Below are positions 17,801-26,239 of a DNA stretch of 64,000 nt, in pieces. Made by a program: the position numbers and the translations under genes. The DNA is from Anthropogastromicrobium sp050944455 (GTDB lineage Bacteria > Bacillota > Clostridia > Lachnospirales > Lachnospiraceae): assembly GCA_050944455.1 (NCBI GenBank), contig JBMNRC010000010.1:1-64000 (forward strand), written 5' to 3'. The stretch's first letter is position 1. The number at the start of each line of letters is the position of its first letter. Below the pieces are notes generated by a model. It had not been told where the DNA came from. It saw only the letters and a list, made by a program, of their open reading frames with translations, and did not search any database.

Positions 17801-19933
17801 TCAGGCCTTCCTTTCCTGAATATTTCTCTTTATCATTTCCGCAGCCTTATCCCGGCGCGCCTTCGCCTTCACTCCGAAGAAGTCGTACGAAGTCTTCACA
17901 ATCAGTTTATCAAACACCATCAGCATGGACGGCAGGACAAAGATGACGGACACCGCGCTGATCAGGGCGCCGCGCGCCAGCAGCAGGCAGATCGAATTCA
18001 GGATATCGATCTGCGAATACAGCGATACACCGAAGGTCGCCGCGAAGAACGACAGGCCGCTGATGAAAATAGAGACCATGCTGTTCTGATGCGCGATGCT
18101 GATCGCCTCTTTTTTGTCTTTGCCGCGGCTGCGCTCCTTCTTGTAGCGGGTCGTCATCAGGATGGCGTAGTCGACGGTGGAACCCAGCTGGACCGTGCCG
18201 AGGATGATGCTGGAGATGAACGACAGGCTCGTCCCCATGTAGAACGCCACCGACATGTTCAGCATGATAGCGAACTCGATGACCAGAATCAGGATGATCG
18301 GCAGGCTGACCGACTTGAACAGGAAACCGATGATCAGCGCGACGATGATGATGGAAATGCTGTTGACATTCCTGAAATCGGTGTCTGTCGTGATTTCCAG
18401 GTCCTTCGTCAGAGGTCCCTCGCCGATGACCAGGGCGTTCGGGTCATATCCCTTGACGATGGAATTGATTTCGTCGATCTGCGCGTTGATCTCCTCCGTG
18501 CCTACCTTGTAGTCGGTGTTGACGATCATCAGCTCCCTGGTTTCGCTCTGCAGCATGGACCGGATGCTCTCCGGAATCATTTCCTCCGGAAGGGAGGGCC
18601 CGATGAAGGAGTTCAGGCCGATCGCGTAGGAAACGCCGTCGACTTCCTCCAAATCGTTCAGTATGGCCGTCTTGTCCTTTGAGGAGAGATCCTTATCCAC
18701 CATCACCACGTGCATGGTCGCCGTGTCAAAGTCGTCCTGCATTTTTTTGGTCGCGATCTTGGACGGCATATCCTGCGGGATCTTGGAGGACATATCGTAA
18801 TAAACTTCCACGTTGTTGTTGCCGTAAACCGCCAGAGGGAACAGGCAGATGAAAATCGCGAGCCAGATCCTGTAATGCTTTGTGATGAAGCCTGACGCCT
18901 TCGCCATGCCGTCCACCAGCGAGCGGTGGGTCGTCTTCTGGATGGCCTTGTCGAACAGGAGAATCAGCGACGGGAGAATCGTAATGCAGCTGATCACGCC
19001 GAAAACGACGCCCTTGATCATGACCAGTCCGAGGTCGAGGCCCAGCGTGAAGGTCATGAAGCAGAGGGCAACGAAGCCGGCGATGGTGGTGACGGAACTT
19101 CCGACGATCGACTGGAACGTGTTGGAAATCGCATGTCCCATCGCGCGCTCACGGTCGTCCGGGAAGCGCTTTTTGTTCTCCTCGTAGCTGTGCTGAAGGA
19201 AGATGGAGTAGTCCATCGTGACGCCCAGCTGCAGCACCGCGGCGATTGCCTTGGTGATATAGGAAATCTCCCCGAAGAAGAAGTTGGTGCCGAGGTTGTA
19301 GATGACCGCGTAGCCGATGCTGATCAGGAAGAGGAACGGGGTCACGAAAGAATTGCCGGTCAGCTCCATCACCGCAAGGCACAGCACGACGGCCAGCAGG
19401 ACGTAAATCGGGACCTCCTTGTCCGCCATATGCCTCAGATCGTTCACCACGGCGGTGGAGCCGCCCACGTAGCAGTTGTCTTCGACTGCTTCTGAAATCT
19501 GGTCGACGGCGTCCATCGAATTCTCCGTGGACGTTCCGTCGTCCAGAAGCACCACCATCATGGTGGCGTCGCCGTTGAAGAAATCCTTTCGCAGCCGCTC
19601 CGGAAGCATATCCACCGGAAGGGAGATATCCGCCAGATCGTCGTACCAGAGCACGCCCTTGACATGCGGGATCGCCTCGATGTCTTTCTCGAGCTGCGCG
19701 ACGTCTTTCAATACATAATCTTCAACGACGACCATGGAAAAGCCGCCGACGCCGAAGTCGTCGACCAGCTCTTCCTGTCCCTGCATTGTTTCCAGCGAAT
19801 CGGGCAGATAGGTCAGCACATCGTAGTTCACTCTTGTGGCCTTATACCCGATAACAGAAGGGATAAGCAGGATCGTCGCAATGATCAGAATCAGGATCCT
19901 GTGCTTCGCGATCCACTTTCCAACTTTAACCAT
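17801..19933 (-). CDS. MMPL/RND family transporter
   Basis: A 710-residue RND-superfamily membrane protein with the duplicated MMPL layout: TM1 (about 13-36), a first outer loop (about 37-165), five helices, then the same pattern repeated. Each half has the family motif near a helix, LGVTMDYSIFLQHSYEE and LGSTVDYAILMTTRYKKE, with the Asp expected for proton coupling. It probably exports a lipid, peptide or hydrophobic drug. The start at 19933 has GGGAGGA upstream; the 85-codon extension toward the promoter is not supported. It is the first gene of an operon with the heptad-repeat protein, controlled from the promoter at 20160-20188. Confidence 0.93.
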   Translation of the reverse strand: MVKVGKWIAKHRILILIIATILLIPSVIGYKATRVNYDVLTYLPDSLETMQGQEELVDDFGVGGFSMVVVEDYVLKDVAQLEKDIEAIPHVKGVLWYDDLADISLPVDMLPERLRKDFFNGDATMMVVLLDDGTSTENSMDAVDQISEAVEDNCYVGGSTAVVNDLRHMADKEVPIYVLLAVVLCLAVMELTGNSFVTPFLFLISIGYAVIYNLGTNFFFGEISYITKAIAAVLQLGVTMDYSIFLQHSYEENKKRFPDDRERAMGHAISNTFQSIVGSSVTTIAGFVALCFMTFTLGLDLGLVMIKGVVFGVISCITILPSLILLFDKAIQKTTHRSLVDGMAKASGFITKHYRIWLAIFICLFPLAVYGNNNVEVYYDMSSKIPQDMPSKIATKKMQDDFDTATMHVVMVDKDLSSKDKTAILNDLEEVDGVSYAIGLNSFIGPSLPEEMIPESIRSMLQSETRELMIVNTDYKVGTEEINAQIDEINSIVKGYDPNALVIGEGPLTKDLEITTDTDFRNVNSISIIIVALIIGFLFKSVSLPIILILVIEFAIMLNMSVAFYMGTSLSFISSIILGTVQLGSTVDYAILMTTRYKKERSRGKDKKEAISIAHQNSMVSIFISGLSFFAATFGVSLYSQIDILNSICLLLARGALISAVSVIFVLPSMLMVFDKLIVKTSYDFFGVKAKARRDKAAEMIKRNIQERKA

Positions 19934-20159
19934 GAAAAATCCTCCCTGCTGTATCCTGGCGCGGCTCCCGCAGATTTTTCCGCCTGAAGCGGGCCCGCAG
20001 CCTGCGGATCTGCGGTCCACAGGTTTGCGGTTTGTACCTGTAATAAGCCTTCGGCGGAGTTCACGGCGGCTCTGCCCGTCCGCTGTGATCCGCCCGGCGG
20101 AAAAAGTTCCGGCAGCCGGCCATAGGCTATCATTTGTAAGATACCTGACAGCAGTACAA

Positions 20160-20188
20160 AGTATAGTAAAATTATGACCAACGGTCAA
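20160..20188 (-). promoter_or_regulatory. Sigma-A promoter of the MMPL operon
   Basis: Minus strand: -35 TTGACC (20183-20188), a 17-bp spacer and -10 TATACT (20160-20165). The -35 overlaps the TetR-type palindrome at 20175-20187, so repression by steric block is expected. The leader to the start codon is about 220 nt. Confidence 0.87.
20175..20187. promoter_or_regulatory. TetR operator copy 1
   Basis: TGACC-AAC-GGTCA, a perfect 5-3-5 palindrome lying over the -35 region of the MMPL promoter. It matches the two further copies at 20225 and 20251. Confidence 0.8.
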
Positions 20189-20224
20189 TATTCGATTTGC
20201 ACAATCATCGGGAGAGTGCTAATC

Positions 20225-20237
20225 TGACTGTTGGTCA
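20225..20237. promoter_or_regulatory. TetR operator copy 2
   Basis: TGACTGTTGGTCA, the same outer half-sites (TGAC...GTCA) as copy 1. It lies 50 bp from copy 1 in the space between the MMPL operon and the divergent TetR gene. Confidence 0.75.
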
Positions 20238-20250
20238 TTTTGCAGAAAAA

Positions 20251-20263
20251 TGACTGATGGTCG
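20251..20263. promoter_or_regulatory. TetR operator copy 3
   Basis: TGACTGATGGTCG, one mismatch from full outer symmetry, 26 bp from copy 2. It is probably part of autoregulation of the TetR gene; the plus-strand promoter could not be fixed with confidence. Confidence 0.65.
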
Positions 20264-20483
20264 GTTTTAGAATTGACTTTTTCCGGTTTCTGTGAAAAAA
20301 TAAACGTGGTATCGCCGATGGCTGAACCGCGGCGATTTCTCTGCCCGTGATTCTTAGATACGTGGGATCTCCGAGCCTTCAGCCGGTCCGGAAACTCCCG
20401 ATTTCCTTTTTCTGTAATCCGTACGCACCGCAGGCAAAGGAGCCTGCTGCACGATGGACGCAGCCATGCCGGCAGCACTGCCC

Positions 20484-20635
20484 GCGCTATCCGCGGGTAT
20501 ATCAAGCCCTGCCGGACTCCGGAGCGCAGCCGCTGCCTTACCGGAAGCGCTTTCCGCGGGTAAATCAGACCTGCAGCTCTCGGAGTACAGCCGCTGCTTT
20601 ACCGCCCGCGTTTCCGCGGGCAGGAATCCCTGCGT
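20484..20635. repeat. Imperfect ~62-bp repeat, 2.4 copies
   Basis: Copies begin at 20484, 20547 and 20608, each opening GCGCTNTCCGCGGGTA or a close variant. They fill the long leader between the operators and the TetR start codon at 20701. An ORF runs in frame through this region, but without an RBS or family similarity it is treated as non-coding. Confidence 0.7.
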
Positions 20636-20700
20636 CACGGCGGATTGCATCTGCAGGCTTTGCCTTCTCCGACAGAAAGACCAAAGAAGGAGGTTTCTTT

Positions 20701-21504
20701 ATGGGTAAAGTTGAAGCGAACAAAATGGAAAAGAGCAACGCGCTGCTCTCGACGGCTTTCCGCCTTTTTACCAACAAGGGTTTTTCCAAGACGACAATCT
20801 CGGATATCGCGAACGAAGCCGGGATCGCCAAAGGGACTTTTTACCTTTATTTTAAAGACAAGTACGACATCCGCGACCGCCTGATCGCGAGCAAAGCCAG
20901 ACAGCTGTTCACGGACGCCGCGGATTCCCTGAAAGGAAACAAATATGAAAATCTCGACGACCTGATGATCGCCTTTGTCGATTACATCATCGGCCGCTTC
21001 AAGGCTGACCCTTCGCTGCTGTCTTTCATCGCCAAGAACCTGTCCTGGGGGATTTTCCGAAACGCCCTGGACCGCGCGATCCCGATGGAAACCGCTAAGT
21101 TCTACCAGTTTCTTGACGATCTGATGAAACGGGACAACCTGACCTGCAGCCGCCCTGACCTGATGCTGTTCACGATCACAGAGCTCGTCGGATCGGCCAG
21201 CTACAGCTGCATTCTGTACAACCAGCCGGTTCCTATTGACGATTACCTGCCTTACCTGCACCAGTCCATCAGGGCGATCATTCACTCCTTCGCCGTCCCA
21301 TCCGGTGAAACCGGACAGCCGGCGGAGACCGCTGCCGCAGGATCCGAAAAGGCGGCCGGCAGATCTGAAAAAGCTGCCCATGGATCTGAAGAAACCGCCG
21401 GCGGATCTGAAAAATCTGCCGATGGGTCTGAAAAGGACGCCGGCGGATCTGGAAAAACTCCCGGTGCGTCTGAAAAGCCCACCGGCGGACCTGACGAGGC
21501 CTAA
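20701..21504 (+). CDS. TetR/AcrR regulator of the MMPL operon, with repeat tail
   Basis: A 267-residue TetR-family repressor, divergent from the MMPL operon. The helix-turn-helix lies at about 13-58 (TNKGFSKTTISDIANEAGIAKGTFYLYF), the ligand/dimer domain at about 60-195. The start at 20701 has AAGGAGG seven nt upstream. It most likely binds the three TGAC...GTCA sites at 20175-20263. The C-terminal tail from about residue 212 is eight heptapeptides of the type A-x-G-S-E-K-x encoded by a 21-bp DNA repeat. Such a tail is unusual for TetR proteins and looks like a minisatellite captured by the reading frame. Confidence 0.92.
   Translation: MGKVEANKMEKSNALLSTAFRLFTNKGFSKTTISDIANEAGIAKGTFYLYFKDKYDIRDRLIASKARQLFTDAADSLKGNKYENLDDLMIAFVDYIIGRFKADPSLLSFIAKNLSWGIFRNALDRAIPMETAKFYQFLDDLMKRDNLTCSRPDLMLFTITELVGSASYSCILYNQPVPIDDYLPYLHQSIRAIIHSFAVPSGETGQPAETAAAGSEKAAGRSEKAAHGSEETAGGSEKSADGSEKDAGGSGKTPGASEKPTGGPDEA
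21334..21501 (+). repeat. 21-bp coding repeat, eight units, in the TetR tail
   Basis: Eight in-frame 21-bp units, each around GGATCTGAAAA, encode the GSEK-type heptapeptides at the C-terminus of the TetR protein and stop directly before the TAA. Confidence 0.85.
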
Positions 21505-21570
21505 GGCGGATCCCGGGCCGGCGCCGGGCCGCAGACAGCGGATTCCTGAGCTGGACCTGCCGGCGCTGCC

Positions 21571-21729
21571 GCGCCAGCGTTCTTTCGCTTCCGCGCCGCG
21601 GCCGGCTGCTTCGTGTGCCGATGATCTGCCGCTTCCGCGCCGCGGCCGGCTGCTTCTGCGCCAGCGATCTTTCGCTTCCGCGCCGCGGACGGCTGCTTCT
21701 TTACCGATGATCTGCCGCTTCCGCGCCGG
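21571..21729. repeat. Composite ~87-bp repeat, two copies
   Basis: Two alternating half-units (42-44 bp) that share CGCTTCCGCGCCGCGG.CGGCTGCTTC but differ at their 5' ends (GCGCCAGCG versus CCGATGATC), in the order A-B-A-B. The region 21505-21773 has no gene. Confidence 0.8.
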
Positions 21730-21773
21730 TATCATGCGGCCGGCCGCAGCGCTGTCCTTAAACTGCCCGGAGC

Positions 21774-21802
21774 TTTACATCCTCCTCCCCCGATGCTAGA
21801 AT
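21774..21802 (+). promoter_or_regulatory. Sigma-A promoter of the thiT riboswitch transcript
   Basis: -35 TTTACA, a 17-bp spacer and -10 TAGAAT, ending about 10 bp before the first riboswitch nucleotides. Confidence 0.85.
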
Positions 21803-21811
21803 AGCGGTGTT

Positions 21812-21895
21812 CAGCTGGGGGAGCCCTTCGGGGCTGAGAGGACAAAGATGTTGACCCTTACTACCTGATCCGGACAATACCGGCGAAGGGAAGCG
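21812..21895 (+). ncRNA. TPP riboswitch (THI element)
   Basis: It contains the conserved THI-box blocks in order: GGGGAGCCC...GGGCTGAGAGG, GTTGACCCTT, ACCTGATCCGGACAATACCGGCGAAGGGAAG. It lies in the thiT leader, ending about 95 nt before the start codon. A GC-rich hairpin (about 21911-21945) follows without a directly attached U-tract, so control of ribosome access is more likely than termination, but this is uncertain. Confidence 0.96.
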
Positions 21896-21988
21896 AATGA
21901 TCCACGACATCCGGGCACAGGGTCCCGCTCCGCGGGCGTGCCGCAGTTCTCACCCTTCCTGAAACAATTTTTTCGGGGAGGTTTTTTT

Positions 21989-22780
21989 ATGCCTGTTTTT
22001 ACCAGTCTTATTCATCATGCAGTCTCCGCCGCTGAATCCGCGGCGGAGACTGTCACCGAAGCTGTCACGGAGGCCTCGGCGGAGACCGCCGGCGCGCCGG
22101 CAGCCTCAGGTATCTTTTTCACCGACGGGGGAGACGGTTACGGCGTTCCGACAAAGGCCGGCTACGCGCTCATCATCGTGATCGCCATCGCGGTGTTCCT
22201 GATCGCGTGGGCCCTTTCCTCCAAATTCACGAAGCGCAAGAGCCTGAGCCCGAAGCAGCTGGCTTTCTGCGCCATGGCCCTGGCGCTCGCCTTCGTCACG
22301 TCCTATGTGCACCTGTTCAGCCTTCCGTACGGCGGATCCGTCACGCTGTTCTCCATGCTCTTCATCGTTCTGGTCGGCTACTGGTACGGGACGGCTGTCG
22401 GCGTCATGGTCGGCCTGGTCTACGGGATTCTGCAGTTCCTTCAGGAGCCGTATTTCCTTTCGTTCTTCCAGGTATTCTTTGATTATCTGCTGGCTTTCGC
22501 GCTGCTCGGCGTATCCGGCGTATTCCGGAACGCAAAGCACGGCCTGGTAAAAGGCTACATCGCCGGAGCCCTGCTGCGCGGCGTCTCCCACACCATCGGC
22601 GGATACCTCTTCTGGATGGAATACATGCCGGATAATTTCCCGAAATCGCTCACCGCGATTTACCCGATTGTCTACAACTATAGCTACATCCTGGCGGAGG
22701 GCGTCATCACCGTCATCGTGCTGTGCATCCCCGCGGTTTCCAAGGCCATGGCCAGGGTGAAGAAGATGGCCACGGAGTAA
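21989..22780 (+). CDS. thiT: Thiamine ECF transporter S component ThiT
   Basis: A 263-residue membrane protein. The C-terminal about 185 residues match ThiT: SPKQLAFCAMALALAFVTSYVHLF, GLVYGILQFLQEPYFLS (thiamine-contact Glu), and the late RGVSHTIGGYLFW and YNYSYILAEG motifs that hold the His, Trp and Asn used for thiamine binding. An N-terminal extension of about 75 residues adds an Ala/Glu/Thr-rich outer part and one extra helix. The TPP riboswitch upstream independently supports thiamine uptake. GGGGAGG lies seven nt before the ATG; the ORF upstream of it is leader. The ECF energizing module is not in this window. Confidence 0.94.
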   Translation: MPVFTSLIHHAVSAAESAAETVTEAVTEASAETAGAPAASGIFFTDGGDGYGVPTKAGYALIIVIAIAVFLIAWALSSKFTKRKSLSPKQLAFCAMALALAFVTSYVHLFSLPYGGSVTLFSMLFIVLVGYWYGTAVGVMVGLVYGILQFLQEPYFLSFFQVFFDYLLAFALLGVSGVFRNAKHGLVKGYIAGALLRGVSHTIGGYLFWMEYMPDNFPKSLTAIYPIVYNYSYILAEGVITVIVLCIPAVSKAMARVKKMATE

Positions 22781-22946
22781 AATGCGCTGCCGGACGGGAA
22801 TATGACCGGAAGTAAAAGGCATCTGCGGAACCATGAAATATCCGTTCAGCAGGTGAGATTCATTTCATTGCCGACGCGGCGCCTGCCGCTGTACAGCCGG
22901 GGCGGAAAAAAGCCGGAAATTTCCGCCTGTACCCGCAAAGTTCAAG

Positions 22947-22975
22947 TTGACAGATTTTCCCATTACTGTTAATCT
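22947..22975 (+). promoter_or_regulatory. Strong sigma-A promoter of the metNI leader
   Basis: -35 TTGACA (consensus), a 17-bp spacer and -10 TAATCT. The predicted start near 22982 gives a leader of about 138 nt that includes the terminator at 23049-23091. Confidence 0.88.
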
Positions 22976-23048
22976 TTTGCGGGGAATTTTTATCCGGGAG
23001 CTTTTGCGCACATTGCGGAAACGCAGGCAGTAAAAGTGATAATTTGCC

Positions 23049-23091
23049 GAAACGCCGGAAAGCACAGAACTTTCCGGCGTTTCTTTTTTTT
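23049..23091 (+). terminator. Intrinsic terminator within the metN leader (attenuator candidate)
   Basis: A perfect 14-bp stem, GAAACGCCGGAAAG / CTTTCCGGCGTTTC, a 7-nt loop and eight T residues. It lies between the promoter at 22947 and the metN start at 23120, where it would stop transcription unless an antiterminator forms. No SAM-I, SAM-II or T-box core sequence is visible. Confidence 0.85.
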
Positions 23092-23119
23092 AGAGAAAAA
23101 CGGGAGGTGCTGTCCGGGC

Positions 23120-24103
23120 ATGATTGAACTGAAAAACCTGAGTAAAACCTATCATACGAAACACGGGGACATCGTCGCCCTCCGGGACATCAACATCACG
23201 GTCAACGACGGTGAAATCTTCGGGATCATCGGACTTTCCGGCGCCGGCAAAAGCACGCTGGTGCGCTGCATCAACCTTTTGGAGCGTCCGACCTCCGGGG
23301 AGGTGCTGATCGACGGGAAGGACATCACGAAGCTGCCCAAGAAAGAACTTCTCCAGACCCGGCAGAACATCGGCATGATCTTCCAGCTGTTCAACCTGCT
23401 GGAGCAGCGCACCCTGCTGAAAAACGTCTGCTATCCGATGGAAATCGCCCACGTCGACAGGGACAAAGCGAAAAAGCGGGCCGCCGAACTCCTGCAGATG
23501 GTCGGCCTGGGAGACCGCCTCGATTCATATCCGTCCCAGCTTTCCGGCGGCCAGAAACAGAGAGTCGCGATTGCCCGCGCCCTGGCGACCAGCCCGAAGT
23601 ATCTTCTCTGCGACGAAGCCACCTCGGCGCTGGACCCGAACACCACCCAGTCGATCCTGGAACTTCTGAAAGATATCAACCGGAAGATGGGCGTCACCAT
23701 CATCGTGATCACCCATGAGATGAGCGTCATCGACCGCATCTGCGACCGCGTTGCGGTCCTCAACAAGAGCCGCATCGAGGAGATCGGAAACGTCAGCGAC
23801 GTGTTCGCCTCCCCGCAGTCCGAGATCGCGCGCGACCTGATCATCCCGAAATCCGTCGATACGAAGCTCGGGCAGAAAAAGATCTGTATCTATTTCGACG
23901 GCTCCTCTTCCTACGAACCTTCCGTGGCCAACATGATTCTGGAGTGCGACGCTCCGGTCAACATCCTGTTCGCGCAGATGAGGGACGTCGGCGGGACTGC
24001 CGAGGGCCGCATGATCATCGGCCTGCCCGACAACGAGAAAATGACGGACAAGATCGCCGCCTGGCTCAGCGCCCACGGCCTTCGCTATGAGGAGGTGAAA
24101 TAA
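23120..24103 (+). CDS. metN: Methionine ABC transporter ATP-binding protein MetN
   Basis: A 327-residue ABC ATPase. Walker A is GLSGAGKST (38-46), the signature is LSGGQKQRVAIARAL, Walker B is YLLCDEATSALDP. The last about 70 residues (ILECDAPVNILFAQMRDVGGTAEGRM) form the NIL regulatory domain found in MetN, where methionine inhibits transport. GGGAGG precedes the ATG. metI follows three bp after the stop. No metQ lipoprotein gene is adjacent, so the binding protein must be elsewhere or replaced. Confidence 0.95.
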   Translation: MIELKNLSKTYHTKHGDIVALRDINITVNDGEIFGIIGLSGAGKSTLVRCINLLERPTSGEVLIDGKDITKLPKKELLQTRQNIGMIFQLFNLLEQRTLLKNVCYPMEIAHVDRDKAKKRAAELLQMVGLGDRLDSYPSQLSGGQKQRVAIARALATSPKYLLCDEATSALDPNTTQSILELLKDINRKMGVTIIVITHEMSVIDRICDRVAVLNKSRIEEIGNVSDVFASPQSEIARDLIIPKSVDTKLGQKKICIYFDGSSSYEPSVANMILECDAPVNILFAQMRDVGGTAEGRMIIGLPDNEKMTDKIAAWLSAHGLRYEEVK

Positions 24104-24106
24104 GCG

Positions 24107-24781
24107 ATGTCTGAAATGTTCATCAAGCTGTGGAACAACAACATCATCCAGTACGGCATCTGGGAAACCATCTACATGACGCTGATTTCCACGGGAATTT
24201 CCTATCTGTTCGGCCTCCCGCTCGGGGTGCTTCTCTCCGTCACATCCAGCGACGGCATTCATCCGATGCGCGTGCTCAACGGGATTCTCGGCGTGATCGT
24301 CAACATTTTCCGGAGCATTCCGTTCATCATCCTGATGGTCGCCATGCTGCCGGTCGCCAAAGCGGTGGTCGGAACCAGTCTCGGCAACCGGGCGATGATC
24401 GTCATGCTGATTATCGCCGCGACGCCGTATGTGGCGCGCATGGTCGAATCCTCCATCCACGAAGTGGGCAAGGGCGTCGTCGAAGCCGCCCAGGCCATGG
24501 GTTCTTCCACCTTCCAGATCATCATGAAAGTGCTGATCCCCGAGGCGAAGCCGTCCCTGATCAACGGCGCCGTCATCTCCATGGTCACCATTCTCGGCTA
24601 CTCCGCGATGGCCGGGACCATCGGCGGCGGAGGCCTCGGACAGATCGCCATCACCTACGGCTACCAGAGGAGCAACGACGACATCATCTGGATCTGCGTT
24701 CTCCTGACCATCGTCATCGTCCAGATCATCCAGGTGATCGGGACGGCCATCCAGAACCGCACGGACAAGAGAATCGTCTGA
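24107..24781 (+). CDS. metI: Methionine ABC transporter permease MetI
   Basis: A 224-residue permease with five or six hydrophobic segments. The cytoplasmic EAA loop (VVEAAQAMGSSTFQIIMKVLIPEAKPSLINGAVI) couples to MetN. Sequence and length are typical of MetI. It is co-transcribed with metN (3-bp gap). Confidence 0.95.
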   Translation: MSEMFIKLWNNNIIQYGIWETIYMTLISTGISYLFGLPLGVLLSVTSSDGIHPMRVLNGILGVIVNIFRSIPFIILMVAMLPVAKAVVGTSLGNRAMIVMLIIAATPYVARMVESSIHEVGKGVVEAAQAMGSSTFQIIMKVLIPEAKPSLINGAVISMVTILGYSAMAGTIGGGGLGQIAITYGYQRSNDDIIWICVLLTIVIVQIIQVIGTAIQNRTDKRIV

Positions 24782-24880
24782 CGGCATATGCGAGTCGGCC
24801 CATCCGGCCCGCGGCGCCCTGCGTGTGCCGCTTCAGGCGGCAGACAGGAATTCCAGACAGTGAGGCAGTAAGGGAAATCT

Positions 24881-26239
24881 ATGAATCTTGACATGACAAA
24901 GGGCAGTCCTTCAAAGCTGATTCTTCGTTTTATCATCCCGGTCATTCTGGGAAATGTGTTTCAGCAGCTCTACAACATGGTCGATACGATTGTTGTGGGT
25001 AGATTCGTCGGTCAGGACGCCCTGGCCGCCGTCGGTTCGACGGGCACCATCAGTTTTCTGCTGCTTGGTTTTATGATGGGACTTACCACCGGCTTTACGG
25101 TACTCACCGGCCAGCGGTACGGAGCCGGCGACTACGCCGCCGTCCGGAAAAGCGCCGGGAACGCGTTCGTGCTCAGCGCGATCATCACTGTCGTGATGAC
25201 GGTGGGGAGCATGGCGGCCATGGATCCGATCCTTCAGGTGATGCAGACCCCGGAGAACATTTACGGCATGGCCAAAACCTACATTCTGATCATCTGCGGC
25301 GGCATGGCCTGCATGGTCGTTTACAACCTGGCCTCCAGCATCCTTCGCGCGGTCGGGAACAGCAAAGTTCCTCTGTATTTCCTGATTCTCTCGGCGGTGC
25401 TGAACGTCTTCCTGGACCTTCTGATGGTCCTGGTATTCCACTGGGGCGTCGCGGGAGCGGCCTACGCGACCGTCCTGTCCCAGGGAGTTTCCGGCGTTCT
25501 GTGCGTCGTTTACATGGAAGCGAAAATTGATTTCCTGCGCCTTCACCGGGAGGATTTCAGGCTGGACGGCAGAGTCGTGAAAAACCAGCTGCACATCGGT
25601 GTCCCGATGGCGCTCCAGTTTTCCATCACCGCCATCGGCACGATGGTGCTCCAGGCCGCCCTCAACACATTCGGCTCGACCGTCGTCGCGGCCTACACGG
25701 CAGCCACGAAAATCGAGCAGCTGATCTCCACCTGCTTCCAGGCGATGGGCGTCACCATGGCAAGCTATACCGCGCAGAACTGGGGCGTCCACGCGATCGA
25801 CAGAATCCGGCAGGGGCAGAAATCAGCATTTCTCATGTCCCTGATCTACGCGATCGCCGCATATGCCGTCATCCTGCTGACGCTTCCGGCCTTTGCCAGG
25901 CTGTTCTTCAGCGGGGATATCACCGAGGTTTACGGCTATATCCAGACGTACATCCGGATCGCCGGGCTCTTTTTCCTCCCTCTCGGAATGATTTTCATTT
26001 ACCGCAACGTGCTCCAGGCCTGCAATTTCACGCTGATCCCGACGCTCGGCGGCGCCGTTGAGCTGGCCGCACGCACGATCTGCGCCCTGCTCGCGATCCG
26101 CCTGAACAGCTACACCGTAGCCTGCTTCGCGACGGCCAGCGCCTGGTGCTCCGCCGGGATTTTCCTGTGGATCGCCTACCTTTTCATCATGCACCGCATC
26201 CTGCAGAAACCCGAGAAATGCTATCAGATGGCCGTCTGA
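24881..26239 (+). CDS. MATE family efflux transporter
   Basis: A 452-residue, about 12-helix exporter of the MATE superfamily (DinF/NorM-like, Na+ or H+ coupled). The N-terminus MNLDMTKGSPSKLILRFIIPVILGNVFQQLYNMVDTIVVGRFVG is the classic Clostridia MATE opening. The two six-helix halves are intact. The RBS is weak (TAAGGGAAA). It lies 100 bp after metI with no terminator between, so read-through is possible. Substrates could be cationic drugs or metabolites. Confidence 0.95.
   Translation: MNLDMTKGSPSKLILRFIIPVILGNVFQQLYNMVDTIVVGRFVGQDALAAVGSTGTISFLLLGFMMGLTTGFTVLTGQRYGAGDYAAVRKSAGNAFVLSAIITVVMTVGSMAAMDPILQVMQTPENIYGMAKTYILIICGGMACMVVYNLASSILRAVGNSKVPLYFLILSAVLNVFLDLLMVLVFHWGVAGAAYATVLSQGVSGVLCVVYMEAKIDFLRLHREDFRLDGRVVKNQLHIGVPMALQFSITAIGTMVLQAALNTFGSTVVAAYTAATKIEQLISTCFQAMGVTMASYTAQNWGVHAIDRIRQGQKSAFLMSLIYAIAAYAVILLTLPAFARLFFSGDITEVYGYIQTYIRIAGLFFLPLGMIFIYRNVLQACNFTLIPTLGGAVELAARTICALLAIRLNSYTVACFATASAWCSAGIFLWIAYLFIMHRILQKPEKCYQMAV

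Noticed and set aside
20347..20700. N-terminal extension of the second TetR protein
   Set aside because: The frame is open by chance through a 62-bp repeat; the ATG at 20701 has AAGGAGG and begins the TetR fold.
22982..23119. SAM-I riboswitch or T-box in the metN leader
   Set aside because: None of the conserved core sequences of either family are present; kept only as an unknown leader with a terminator.
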